Made by a program: the position numbers and the translations under genes. From Marinobacterium iners (GTDB taxonomy: Bacteria > Pseudomonadota > Gammaproteobacteria > Pseudomonadales > Balneatricaceae): a DNA stretch of 64,000 nt. Shown here piece after piece: positions 40,913 to 49,086 of this stretch. The DNA is taken from contig NZ_CP022297.1 of NCBI RefSeq assembly GCF_017310015.1, forward strand, positions 1,674,001 to 1,738,000. The letters run 5' to 3'. Each line of letters begins with the position of its first letter. Within the stretch, counting starts at the first letter, position 1. The notes under the pieces are model-generated. The model was not told the origin of the DNA and searched no databases. It saw nothing but the letters and a program-made list of their open reading frames with translations.

Positions 40913-41332
40913 ATGCAGGTCATGGATTTTGATGAGATGCAGCTGTTCCTGCGTGACCATTTTCCGCAGGGAGAGCAGTATGGTCGGTTGGATTCTCTGG
41001 GCGATGGTTGGGCCGAAATGAGACTGGCAGTGGGTGATGATCATTTGCGACCCGGTGGTACGGTTTCAGGCCCGACCATGATGGGATTGGCGGATGTGGC
41101 GCTGTATGCGGCACTGCTCAGCCGAATTGGCCCGGTCGCCCTGGCTGTGACCATCAATCTCAATATCAATTTTCTGCGCAAGCCCAAAGCCAATGTGGAT
41201 CTGTTGGCCCGTGCCGAAATGCTGAAGGTGGGCAAGCGGCTGGGGGTGGGTGAAGTTTATATCCGCTCCGCCGGTGAAGATGACCCGGTGGCCCACGCGA
41301 CCATTACCTACTCGATTCCGGAGGGGGCATGA
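40913..41332 (+). CDS. PaaI-type hotdog-fold thioesterase
   Basis: A 139-residue hotdog protein. Its core reads RPGGTVSGPTMMGLADVALYAAL with the aspartate in the position of the catalytic acid, followed by TINLNINFLRKP. It probably hydrolyses an acyl-CoA. The start at 40913 has AAGGAG at 40900-40904. The longer frame from 40805 overlaps the ligase and is rejected. The stop overlaps the hydrolase start (ATGA), so the two are coupled. Confidence 0.9.
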   Translation: MQVMDFDEMQLFLRDHFPQGEQYGRLDSLGDGWAEMRLAVGDDHLRPGGTVSGPTMMGLADVALYAALLSRIGPVALAVTINLNINFLRKPKANVDLLARAEMLKVGKRLGVGEVYIRSAGEDDPVAHATITYSIPEGA

Positions 41333-42132
41333 GTTCAATTCAATGGCACGATGAGCAGGTCGAGCTGAGTGAAGGTGTGAAGCTGCAGCTGCGTTGGGGA
41401 CGCCAGCCATCCGGTAAAGGAAGGCCTGTACTTGTGCTTCTGCATGAGGCGCTGGGTTGTATCGACATGTGGAAACGGTTTCCACAGCAGTTGGCTGAAG
41501 CGACGGGGCTGGATCTGCTGGTGTTTGAGCGTCGGGGGTATGGCCGCTCAACACCCATTACGTTGCCGCGCCCGGATGATTATCTGCTGCAGGAAGGACA
41601 AAAATGGCTGCCGCAACTATTGGACCGGCTTGGGCTTGATCAGGTGATTCTGTTTGGTCACAGTGATGGCGGCTCCATTGCCATGATTGGTGCCGCCAGC
41701 TGTCCCGAGCAGGTAAAGGCAGTGGTTACGCTGGCGGCTCATATCTATGTGGATCACCTGACGCTGGCCGGAATAAAAGAAGCGGTGAAACGTTACCATG
41801 GCACCGATCTGCCGGAGCGCCTGGCGCGCTATCATGGTGATCGGACAGATCTTATTTTCCGCGCATGGTGCGAAACCTGGCAGCGCCCGTCCTGTTATCA
41901 GGCCTTGAATCTGCGACCGCAGCTGGCCGAGATCCGCTGCCCGTCACTGATTATGCAGGGCGATCGGGATGAGTATGGTGTGCCAGAGCAGGTGACTGAC
42001 AGCTGTGCGGCCATTGGCCCGCAGGCCGAAGCTGCGTTCATAGCTGACTGCGGCCATGTGCCCCACCTGGAGCACCCTCAGGCGGTGATCGATCGCACGC
42101 GCGTCTTTCTGGCTGAAGCTGGATTGGTCTGA
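41329..42132 (+). CDS. Alpha/beta hydrolase
   Basis: A 267-residue alpha/beta-hydrolase. The nucleophile elbow is GHSDGG (near residue 110), the acid is in GDRDEYG and the catalytic histidine is in CGHVPHLEHP near residue 243. LHEALGCIDMWKRFPQQLA is the oxyanion-hole region. It is coupled by a four-base overlap to the thioesterase. The trio ligase-thioesterase-hydrolase suggests turnover of an ester or a ring-cleavage product, but the substrate is not readable. Confidence 0.9.
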   Translation: MSSIQWHDEQVELSEGVKLQLRWGRQPSGKGRPVLVLLHEALGCIDMWKRFPQQLAEATGLDLLVFERRGYGRSTPITLPRPDDYLLQEGQKWLPQLLDRLGLDQVILFGHSDGGSIAMIGAASCPEQVKAVVTLAAHIYVDHLTLAGIKEAVKRYHGTDLPERLARYHGDRTDLIFRAWCETWQRPSCYQALNLRPQLAEIRCPSLIMQGDRDEYGVPEQVTDSCAAIGPQAEAAFIADCGHVPHLEHPQAVIDRTRVFLAEAGLV

Positions 42133-42135
42133 GCC

Positions 42136-42744
42136 CTAGAGCGCCAGTCGGCTGTGCATCTGCACCAGCTGTGCCAGACTTTCTGCCCTCATCTTGCTCA
42201 TTACACGGGAGCGGTGAACTTCCACTGTTTTCGGGCTGATTCCGAGGGTTTCGGCAATCTCACGGTTGGAGTTACCGGTCACCACCAGCTCCATCACCTC
42301 ACGCTCGCGCCGGCTCAGCGTTTCATACAGCTCCTGCAGCTCTCGCTGTTCGTTCTGTTCGCTGAAACGCTTGCCGGCTTCGGCCATCGCCTTGTCGACC
42401 AGGCGTAGCAGCACCTCGTCATCGAATGGTTTCTCAAGAAAGTCGAGAGCGCCGTTTTTCATGGCGTTGACGGCCATGGGTACATCACCGTGGCCGGTAA
42501 TGATGATGACCGGCAGACGAATGTCACGCTCCAGCATCAGTTGCTGCAATGCCAGACCGTTGATTTCCGGCATGCGAACATCCAGCAGCATGCAGCCGGA
42601 GCGGCCGTCGTACTGGTCAAGAAAGAGTTGCGCCGACGCGAAGCTCTCGACGTTGTATGGGGTGGACTCCAGCAGCCACTGCATGGAATCTCTGAAGTCC
42701 GCATCGTCATCGATGATAAAAACGGTTGCCTGTGAGTTGGTCAT
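42136..42744 (-). CDS. FixJ-family LuxR-type response regulator
   Basis: A 202-residue response regulator. The receiver (about 7-120) has the acidic pocket IIDDDAD, phosphoacceptor Asp55 in LLDVRMPEING, and Lys near residue 105 in FLEKPF. The output domain is LuxR/GerE (about 140-200, TLSRREREVMELVVTG, SPKTVEVHRSRVMSKM). Its start overlaps the kinase gene stop by four bases, so they are one operon. Likely activator or repressor of the flanking acyl-CoA genes. Confidence 0.94.
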   Translation of the reverse strand: MTNSQATVFIIDDDADFRDSMQWLLESTPYNVESFASAQLFLDQYDGRSGCMLLDVRMPEINGLALQQLMLERDIRLPVIIITGHGDVPMAVNAMKNGALDFLEKPFDDEVLLRLVDKAMAEAGKRFSEQNEQRELQELYETLSRREREVMELVVTGNSNREIAETLGISPKTVEVHRSRVMSKMRAESLAQLVQMHSRLAL

Positions 42745-44258
42745 GCCTGCCCCTTGAGCGGGAGTTGAAAGTGAAACCGGGTGCCACTTTGACCATCGCT
42801 CTCAACCCAGAGCCGGCCACAGTGGCTTTCGATAATGGTATGTGAAATGGACAGCCCCATGCCAAGCCCGTTTTCCTTCGAGGTGATAAACGGCTCAAAC
42901 AGGTTGTCCAACTGGGCCGGGTCGATGCCTGGCCCCTGGTCGATGACGCTGACCGTAATACGTTTGCCTTCGACTCGGGTCCGAATGGTAACCGGCTTGG
43001 GGCTGATGTCAGAGTCGCTGTAGGCTTCGATCGCGTTGCGAACCAGATTGAGCAAAACCTGCTCGATCTGAAGGCGGTCGGCTTCAAGTATGGGGTTGTC
43101 GGGGTCGAGGTCGAAGTCGAAGCGGATGCTGTTGTCGAGCGCTTCCTGATTGAGGAATCGAGTTACCTCGATGCAGGTCTCATTGACTGGGAAGCTGACA
43201 CGCTGGAACTCGGTGCGACGGACAAATCGACGCATGCGCTTGATGATTTCGGAAGCGCGCCTGGCCTGGGCCGATATCAGTTCCATGGAGCGAGTAACCT
43301 GAGTCAGCTCTGTGATCTGGCCTTCTTCGAGCCTGCGGAAGGTGCCGTTGCAGTAATTGATAACGGTCGCCAGCGGCTGGTTGATCTCGTGAGCCAGCTC
43401 GGTGGCCATTTCACCGACCGACAGCAGGCGTGACATGTGAGCCATTTCCAGCTGCTGGCGCTTTGCCTTTTCTTCCGCCTTGCGCTTGAGCGTAATGTCG
43501 CGGGCAATGATGGAGTAGTACTCCACCTGCATGTTTTCGGCACGGTTGCGGTGGGCAATGATTTCACGAATTTCAGCGATGCGACCGGGGTTGCCGGCCG
43601 GGTAAAGCGGGATGCTGCCGTACCAGGTCCCGTACAGGGCAGCATGTTGCAGCGCAGGCTCTACCAGTGTGTGCAGCACATCCTGCGGGAACAGCTGGTT
43701 AAGGTAGAACACCGCCAGATTTTCGCGTTCGGCACCGAAGGTGCGGTAGGCCGTTTCATTCATGTAGGTAAGCTGCAGCGTGCGGTGGTTGCAGAACAGG
43801 ATAATGTCCGAGGATGCTTCCACGACTCGCGCCAGTCGTCGGGTCGCTTGCTGTGCCAACTCACGCTCGGTGACATCGCGGGATACGCAGATAATCTCGA
43901 CAGGGTGTCCAAGCTCATCACGAATGGTGCGACTGGTGGTTTCCAGCCAGATGTAGTGGCCGTCCCGGTGCTGAAAGCGGTATACATTGGTATACATGCC
44001 GCGGCGATAGCGAACTGAATCGGCTCGTTTCTTCAGGTTGTCGGCATCGTCCGGGTGAAACAGGTCATAACCCGAGGTGCCGATGATTTCGTCCGCACGA
44101 TAGCCCAGCATGCGCTCGATGGCAGGATTAACATCGATGAAGGTCCACTCGGGCGTGGGTGTATGGCGCGAAATCATGTCGGTGGACTGTTCGGCCAGCA
44201 GACGATAACGGTCCGCTTCCTGCAGACAACGCTGCAGTTCCTGCTCAAGTGGTTGCAT
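42741..44258 (-). CDS. Soluble PAS-domain sensor histidine kinase (FixL-like)
   Basis: A 505-residue kinase without membrane helices. Two PAS domains (about 15-135 and 145-255) are visible, the first ending in the PAC pattern EIICVSRDVTERE. The phosphoacceptor His290 lies in ELAHEINQPLA, the NtrB/FixL type. The ATPase domain has VLLNLVRNAIEA, DQGPGIDP and GLGMGLSISHTIIE. No haem-binding His of FixL can be assigned with confidence, so a cytosolic metabolite or redox signal is possible. Operon with the response regulator, divergent from the acyl-CoA ligase at 44414. Confidence 0.93.
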   Translation of the reverse strand: MQPLEQELQRCLQEADRYRLLAEQSTDMISRHTPTPEWTFIDVNPAIERMLGYRADEIIGTSGYDLFHPDDADNLKKRADSVRYRRGMYTNVYRFQHRDGHYIWLETTSRTIRDELGHPVEIICVSRDVTERELAQQATRRLARVVEASSDIILFCNHRTLQLTYMNETAYRTFGAERENLAVFYLNQLFPQDVLHTLVEPALQHAALYGTWYGSIPLYPAGNPGRIAEIREIIAHRNRAENMQVEYYSIIARDITLKRKAEEKAKRQQLEMAHMSRLLSVGEMATELAHEINQPLATVINYCNGTFRRLEEGQITELTQVTRSMELISAQARRASEIIKRMRRFVRRTEFQRVSFPVNETCIEVTRFLNQEALDNSIRFDFDLDPDNPILEADRLQIEQVLLNLVRNAIEAYSDSDISPKPVTIRTRVEGKRITVSVIDQGPGIDPAQLDNLFEPFITSKENGLGMGLSISHTIIESHCGRLWVESDGQSGTRFHFQLPLKGQA

Positions 44259-44312
44259 GCATTTTCCTTATCATTTTGCGCATCTTGGCCGGCACAATCT
44301 TATGATTTTAGG

Positions 44313-44332
44313 TCCTATTGTGTAATAAGGGA
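44313..44332. promoter_or_regulatory. Imperfect dyad TCCTATT-GTGT-AATAAGGGA between kinase and ligase genes
   Basis: The site sits 55 bases upstream of the kinase start and 80 bases upstream of the ligase start. On the minus strand it reads TTCCCTTATT, sharing the TCCCTTA core with sites at 39182 and 47139. Confidence 0.4.
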
Positions 44333-44413
44333 AAATACGTATCATGAGATGACTGGATGGAATCAAATCAACCGAGGATGGCTCCCCAAAGCACTGGTGG
44401 AGAGGAACCTATA

Positions 44414-46051
44414 ATGACAATGAATAACCATAATCCTTACGCGCTGGGACTGGATCAAAACCCGGCCAACTACGCCACACTCAGCCCGCTGAGCTTCATT
44501 GCTCGCACTGCTGCAGTTTATCCAAACCGAACCGCTGTGGTGCATCATAAAGTGCGCCGCAACTGGGCCGAGACTTACAGCCGCTGTCGCCGTCTCGCCA
44601 GCGCACTGAGCCAGCGCGGCATCAGCAAGGGTGATACGGTTGCCGTCATGGCACCCAATCTACCGGAGGTGTTTGAAGCTCACTTCGGAGTGCCCATGTG
44701 TGGCGCAGTGCTGAACGCACTGAATGTTCGTCTTGATGCTGAAGCGATCGCGTTCATTTTGCAGCACGGTGAAGCTAAGGTGATCATCGTGGACCGTGAG
44801 TTCTCGGACGTCATTGCCAAAGCTATCAAAATCGCACGCATCAATCCGATCCTGATCGATATCGATGATCCGTCCTACGAGGGTGGCGAGTTGATCGGCG
44901 AATGCGATTATGAGGCTTTCATTGGCACAGGTGACGCCGAGTATGAATGGCAATTGCCCGCCGATGAGTGGGATGCCATCACGCTGAACTATACCTCTGG
45001 CACCACCGGCGATCCCAAGGGCGTGGTCTATCACCACCGTGGCGCCTACCTCAATGCGATCAGCAACGTGGTGTCATGGAACATGGGCGACCAGCCCATC
45101 TATCTCTGGACCCTGCCGATGTTTCACTGCAATGGCTGGTGTTTCCCCTGGTCCATTGCCGCGGCTGCCGGTGTCAGTGTCTGCCTGCGTCATGTACGGG
45201 CAGATGATATCTACCACCTTCTCAAGACAGAAAAGGTGGACCACTTCTGCGGCGCCCCCATCATATTGAACATGCTGAACAATGCCTCTGATGAGCTCAA
45301 ATCCGGTATTGAGCATCAGGTGAAAGTGATGACGGCAGGTGCAGCGCCGCCTGCCTCGGTTATCGAAGGTATGGAAAACATGGGTTTCAGTGTGACTCAT
45401 GTGTACGGTTTGACCGAAACCTATGGCCCCTGTGTGGTATGTGCCTGGCATGATGAGTGGAATGAAAAAACGGTTAACGAACGTGCCCGATTGAAATCCC
45501 GTCAGGGCGTGAAGGCACCGATGCTTGAAGGGTTAATGGTCGCCAACCCCGATACCCTTGAGCCTGTGCCGCAGGATGGTGAAACCATCGGCGAAATTTT
45601 CATGCGCGGCAACCTGGTGATGAAGGGCTATCTGAAAAATCCGACAACCACTGATAAGGCGTTCGAAGGTGGCTGGTTCCACTCCGGGGACCTGGCTGTC
45701 TGGCATGCCGACGGCTATGTCGAGATCAAGGACCGCTCGAAGGACATTATCATTTCGGGCGGGGAAAACATCTCCAGCATTGAGATCGAGGATGTACTCT
45801 ACCGTCATCCTGCAGTGATGGAGGCGGCCGTCGTAGCGCAGCAAGACGAGAAATGGGGTGAAATCCCCTGTGCCTTCGTCACTCTTAAAGCAAATGCTGG
45901 TGAGCTTTCTGAAGCAGAACTCATTCAGTTCTGCCGTGACAATATGGCGCACTTCAAGGCACCCAAATGCGTGGTGTTCTGCGAACTGCCAAAAACCTCA
46001 ACCGGCAAGATCCAGAAATTTGTTTTGCGTTCACAAGCAAATCAAAAATAA
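44414..46051 (+). CDS. AMP-forming acyl-CoA ligase (DmdB/medium-chain type)
   Basis: A 545-residue ANL ligase. Motifs are NYTSGTTGDPKGVVYHHRG, VYGLTETYGP, KDRSKDIIISGGENIS and the catalytic Lys in TSTGKIQKF. It belongs to the group that includes AlkK-like medium-chain ligases and DmdB (methylmercaptopropionate-CoA ligase). The start is at 44414, as GGAGAGGA lies a few bases upstream. The frame to 44357 is longer but lacks this. With the dehydrogenase at 47220 it forms a DmdB/DmdC-like pair, but no dmdA is in the window. Confidence 0.92.
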   Translation: MTMNNHNPYALGLDQNPANYATLSPLSFIARTAAVYPNRTAVVHHKVRRNWAETYSRCRRLASALSQRGISKGDTVAVMAPNLPEVFEAHFGVPMCGAVLNALNVRLDAEAIAFILQHGEAKVIIVDREFSDVIAKAIKIARINPILIDIDDPSYEGGELIGECDYEAFIGTGDAEYEWQLPADEWDAITLNYTSGTTGDPKGVVYHHRGAYLNAISNVVSWNMGDQPIYLWTLPMFHCNGWCFPWSIAAAAGVSVCLRHVRADDIYHLLKTEKVDHFCGAPIILNMLNNASDELKSGIEHQVKVMTAGAAPPASVIEGMENMGFSVTHVYGLTETYGPCVVCAWHDEWNEKTVNERARLKSRQGVKAPMLEGLMVANPDTLEPVPQDGETIGEIFMRGNLVMKGYLKNPTTTDKAFEGGWFHSGDLAVWHADGYVEIKDRSKDIIISGGENISSIEIEDVLYRHPAVMEAAVVAQQDEKWGEIPCAFVTLKANAGELSEAELIQFCRDNMAHFKAPKCVVFCELPKTSTGKIQKFVLRSQANQK

Positions 46052-46081
46052 TGAGCAGGATCAAAAAGCTGTAGCAGATTG

Positions 46082-46104
46082 AAGCCGCCTTTTGGCGGCT
46101 TTTC
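46082..46104 (+). terminator. Rho-independent terminator after acyl-CoA ligase
   Basis: AAGCCGCC (46082-46089) and GGCGGCTT (46094-46101) enclose a TTTT loop, and TTTT follows. Confidence 0.85.
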
Positions 46105-46187
46105 TGATAATGTTGGCCCTTCCCTGAACCCGCCGTGCTCGGTAAGGTCCAATATGGCGATTAGAAAAGGGATTTTGGGAGTGCCAA

Positions 46188-46547
46188 ATGAAGGAAAGAA
46201 CCCGAGCTAAGGTTGCGGCAACCGTTGCCGCCGCCACTCTCAATACCCAAGTACTCAAGGTGACTGACTTGGATGAGGGGACTGTTTATCGCATTCGCGC
46301 CCTGATGCGCCATGGACGTGTTGATGGGTTTGATTGCCACTCGGAGCACCATTTCAAGGGCATGAGCAGCCATTCGATGAATTTTTATGACTACGAGGCG
46401 AAGGCTCATGTGCATTTGAAATTGGTCGGAAGCAAGATACTCGGTTATGACCTCGCAACCGAAACCGCATTTAATGGCCAAGTGCACGGCCGTCTGATCA
46501 ATCTGTATGACTATGAAACCGAGCAAACCTACCGTTTCACTGTTTAA
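46188..46547 (+). CDS. Hypothetical protein with an internal YDYE repeat
   Basis: A 119-residue protein of unknown function. A basic, Ala-rich N-terminus (1-20) is followed by two similar units of about 34 residues (47-80 and 86-119). Each follows G(F/Y)D-x3-E-x2-F-x-G ... (M/I)N-x-YDYE, then a beta-strand-like tail (AHVHLKL, QTYRFTV). A ribosome-binding site GGGAG lies about eight bases before ATG. It sits between two terminators, so it is transcribed alone. An opposite-strand frame of 156 codons covers the same DNA, but this frame has the better start signal and the internal repeat. Confidence 0.65.
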   Translation: MKERTRAKVAATVAAATLNTQVLKVTDLDEGTVYRIRALMRHGRVDGFDCHSEHHFKGMSSHSMNFYDYEAKAHVHLKLVGSKILGYDLATETAFNGQVHGRLINLYDYETEQTYRFTV

Positions 46548-46584
46548 TGAGGGCGCCTGACTCTGATCAAGCGCCCTCATGTTT
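46547..46584. terminator. Bidirectional terminator between hypothetical gene and maoC-like gene
   Basis: ATGAGGGCGC (46547-46556) pairs with GCGCCCTCAT (46571-46580), followed by GTTTT on the plus strand. It lies between convergent genes, touching the stops of both. Confidence 0.8.
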
Positions 46585-47016
46585 TCAGCTTTCCCGGCGA
46601 TCAACCATGAAGGTGCCTTCGCCCGTGGCAACCAGTGTTTCGCCTACATGCACGTCAGTTCTGCACTTGACACGACGACGACGTTCATCAATTTCGGTTA
46701 CAGTCAGGCTTGCACGCGCCGTGTCACCGATATGGACCGGCGCCTTAAACTTCAACTGTTGATCCACGTAGATCGCCCCTGGCCCTGGCAGTCGTGTGCC
46801 TGCTACGGTGGAGATCAGTGCTGCACTGAACATGCCGTGTACGATACGCTGCTTGAACGGTGTGGTTTTAGCGTATTCATCATTGATGTGAATCGGGTTG
46901 TTATCACCGGAAATACCGGCAAACAAAATCACATCCGCATCGGTGATGGTCTTGGCATAGGAGGCGCTCATACCCACTTCGAGGTCTTCCAGATAGTAAC
47001 CGTGCAATTCCTGCAT
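46585..47016 (-). CDS. MaoC-family (hotdog) enoyl-CoA hydratase
   Basis: A 143-residue single hotdog domain. The hydratase-2 signature is FAGISGDNNPIHINDEYA, with the catalytic Asp and His five residues apart, as in PhaJ. GPGAIYVDQQLKFKAPV follows. It probably hydrates a trans-2-enoyl-CoA to the (R)-3-hydroxyacyl-CoA. It is divergent from the acyl-CoA dehydrogenase and shares its 203-base promoter region, so the pair may supply consecutive steps. Confidence 0.9.
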   Translation of the reverse strand: MQELHGYYLEDLEVGMSASYAKTITDADVILFAGISGDNNPIHINDEYAKTTPFKQRIVHGMFSAALISTVAGTRLPGPGAIYVDQQLKFKAPVHIGDTARASLTVTEIDERRRRVKCRTDVHVGETLVATGEGTFMVDRRES

Positions 47017-47138
47017 CTCATGATTCTCTTGTTGGCTTTTGGAGTGAGGCTGATTGTAAACCCGGGTTGACAGTATAAAAGGACCATATGAAAGTTTTCC
47101 TGCTTATCAAACCCGTGCTACATGCTAGAATAAGTGTA

Positions 47139-47152
47139 TTCCCTTATAAGGA
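47139..47152. promoter_or_regulatory. Palindrome TTCCCTTATAAGGA between maoC-like and acyl-CoA dehydrogenase genes
   Basis: It contains the perfect 10-base palindrome CCTTATAAGG (47142-47151) and lies about 70 bases upstream of the dehydrogenase. It is too far to be a ribosome site and shares the TCCCTTA core with the sites at 39182 and 44313. Confidence 0.4.
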
Positions 47153-47219
47153 CCGGTGCCACTGCCTGTGAGGCACAAACCGGTATGGCTGCTTCAAACG
47201 ATTAACGAGAAGGTATCCA

Positions 47220-48998
47220 ATGGCTGATTACAACGCACCACTGAAAGATATGAAGCTGACGCTTGACCATGTTGCGCGTATGCCTGAGCTGGCGCAGAAA
47301 CCGGGCTTTGAAGATGCATCGGCCGATATGGTCGATGCAATTCTGGATGAGGCTGCTCGTGTGGCACGGGATGTTGTGGCTCCGAGTAACTGGGAAGGAG
47401 ACCAACAGGGTGTGCAGCTGAAGGATGGAAGTGTCGTCTGCCCGGAATCGTTCAAGGAGGCCTATCAGCAATATGCCGAGGGGGGCTGGGGATCACTCCA
47501 ATTTGACCCGGAATACGGCGGTCAGGGCTTGCCGTTTCTTCTGTCTATTCCGGTGATGGAAATGTGGCACTCTGCCAACATGGCATGGGGCCTGTGTCCG
47601 ATGCTGAGTCAGGGGGCGGTTGAATGTCTGGACCTGAATGGCAGTGATGAACTTAAGGAAAAGTACCTGCCCAAACTGGTTAGCGGCGAATGGACAGGTA
47701 CCATGAACCTGACCGAGTCCAATGCGGGCTCTGACCTGTCGGTTGTACGTGCCAAGGCGGAACCAGAGGGTGATCACTATCGCGTCAGCGGGGAGAAAAT
47801 TTTCATCACCTGGGGCGACCACCAGATGGCTGAAAACATCATTCACCTGGTGCTGGCACGTTTGCCTGATGCTCCCGCTGGCGTGCGCGGTATTTCCCTG
47901 TTCTTGGTGCCCAAGTATCTTGTCAATGAAGATGGCTCCCTGGGGGAGCTGAATACGGCTGGCCCTCTGTCGCTCGAGCACAAGCTGGGCATTCATGCCT
48001 CGCCGACTTGTGTCATGGGTTTTGATAATGCCGTTGGCTATCTGGTTGGTGAGCCGAACCGGGGTCTGGCCTGCATGTTTACCATGATGAACAACGCGCG
48101 TTTGAGCGTGGGGTTGCAGGGTGTTTCCATCTCGGAGCGCGCCTACCAACAGGCATTGCAGTATGCATTTGAGCGTATACAGGGACCGGCCGTCGGGACG
48201 AAAGAACCTGGCCCGATCATTCGGCATGCTGATGTGCGACGCATGCTCCTGACCATGAAGACCCTGACCGAAGCTGGTCGAGCCATTGCCTACGATGCCT
48301 GCGGCAGTCTTGATTTCGCGCTCAAGGCGGATACCGAAGAACAGAAGGTCCTTGAAAAGGCTCGTGCCGCTCTGCTCACGCCCATCGTCAAAGGCTGGTG
48401 TACCGAAGTGGCTCAGGAGGTGACCTCACTGGGTGTACAGGTACATGGTGGGATGGGATATGTGGAAGAGACCGGCGCCGCACAGCACTTCCGCGATGCC
48501 CGTATCCTGCCGATCTATGAGGGAACCAACGGTATCCAGGCACTGGACTTGGTGGGTCGAAAAACCTTGATGGACAAGGGCGAGGCACTGTCAGCACTGG
48601 TACAGGAGATGCGCAGTAGCGTGGCCGCATGCGACCCGTCTCTGACACCTCAGGCAAAACAGCTTGAAGAAGCGATCGCGGGGCTTGATCGTGCCCGTGA
48701 ACAACTGCTCAAGGGTTCGGTGGATGACGAGCAGTGGGCCGGTGCCGTGGCGTACAACTTCATGATGCTGGCAGGCTACGTCTGCGGTGGTTGGCAGCTT
48801 CTGCGTCAAGGGAACGCTGTGGTTCGCCTGATGGCTGAAGGTGAAGATGACCCCTATCTGCAGGCAAAACTGGAGAGTGTCCGTTTCTACATGGCACAGG
48901 TGCTGCCACGCTGGAAAGGGCATGCCGACATGGTGGCTGACGGCAGTCGTTCCATCATGGCATTGTCTGAGGAGCTGTTCGCCAGCGCCTGGGAATAA
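47220..48998 (+). CDS. Acyl-CoA dehydrogenase with C-terminal extension (DmdC/FadE-like)
   Basis: A 592-residue flavoprotein, longer than ordinary acyl-CoA dehydrogenases (about 380). Core motifs are GTMNLTESNAGSDLS (FAD/substrate), GEKIFITWGDH, and QVHGGMGYVEE...RDARILPIYEGTNGIQ near residue 440. The last 130 or so residues form the helical C-terminal domain found in DmdC and in some Pseudomonas FadE enzymes. The protein oxidises an acyl-CoA to the 2-enoyl-CoA. It shares a promoter region with the divergent MaoC hydratase and is followed by an MFS transporter. The substrate is uncertain between methylmercaptopropionyl-CoA and a medium-chain acyl-CoA. Confidence 0.92.
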   Translation: MADYNAPLKDMKLTLDHVARMPELAQKPGFEDASADMVDAILDEAARVARDVVAPSNWEGDQQGVQLKDGSVVCPESFKEAYQQYAEGGWGSLQFDPEYGGQGLPFLLSIPVMEMWHSANMAWGLCPMLSQGAVECLDLNGSDELKEKYLPKLVSGEWTGTMNLTESNAGSDLSVVRAKAEPEGDHYRVSGEKIFITWGDHQMAENIIHLVLARLPDAPAGVRGISLFLVPKYLVNEDGSLGELNTAGPLSLEHKLGIHASPTCVMGFDNAVGYLVGEPNRGLACMFTMMNNARLSVGLQGVSISERAYQQALQYAFERIQGPAVGTKEPGPIIRHADVRRMLLTMKTLTEAGRAIAYDACGSLDFALKADTEEQKVLEKARAALLTPIVKGWCTEVAQEVTSLGVQVHGGMGYVEETGAAQHFRDARILPIYEGTNGIQALDLVGRKTLMDKGEALSALVQEMRSSVAACDPSLTPQAKQLEEAIAGLDRAREQLLKGSVDDEQWAGAVAYNFMMLAGYVCGGWQLLRQGNAVVRLMAEGEDDPYLQAKLESVRFYMAQVLPRWKGHADMVADGSRSIMALSEELFASAWE

Positions 48999-49010
48999 AT
49001 TTCATCCTGC

Positions 49011-49034
49011 AGGCAGATCCGGCTGGATCTGCCT
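49011..49034. other. Strong hairpin between acyl-CoA dehydrogenase and MFS genes
   Basis: AGGCAGATCC and GGATCTGCCT form a 10-base perfect stem with a GGCT loop, flanked by an outer CCTGC/GCAGG pair. There is no T-run, so it may be a processing or partial termination element rather than a true terminator. Confidence 0.5.
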
Positions 49035-49086
49035 CTTGCTGCAGGGCACAATCTGACACTTGTGGATATAACGATAAGGAACCACG

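Noticed and set aside
46161..46631. 156-codon minus-strand frame opposite the YDYE-repeat gene
   Set aside because: It overlaps the maoC-like 3' end and two terminators, and the plus-strand frame has a ribosome site and an internal protein repeat.
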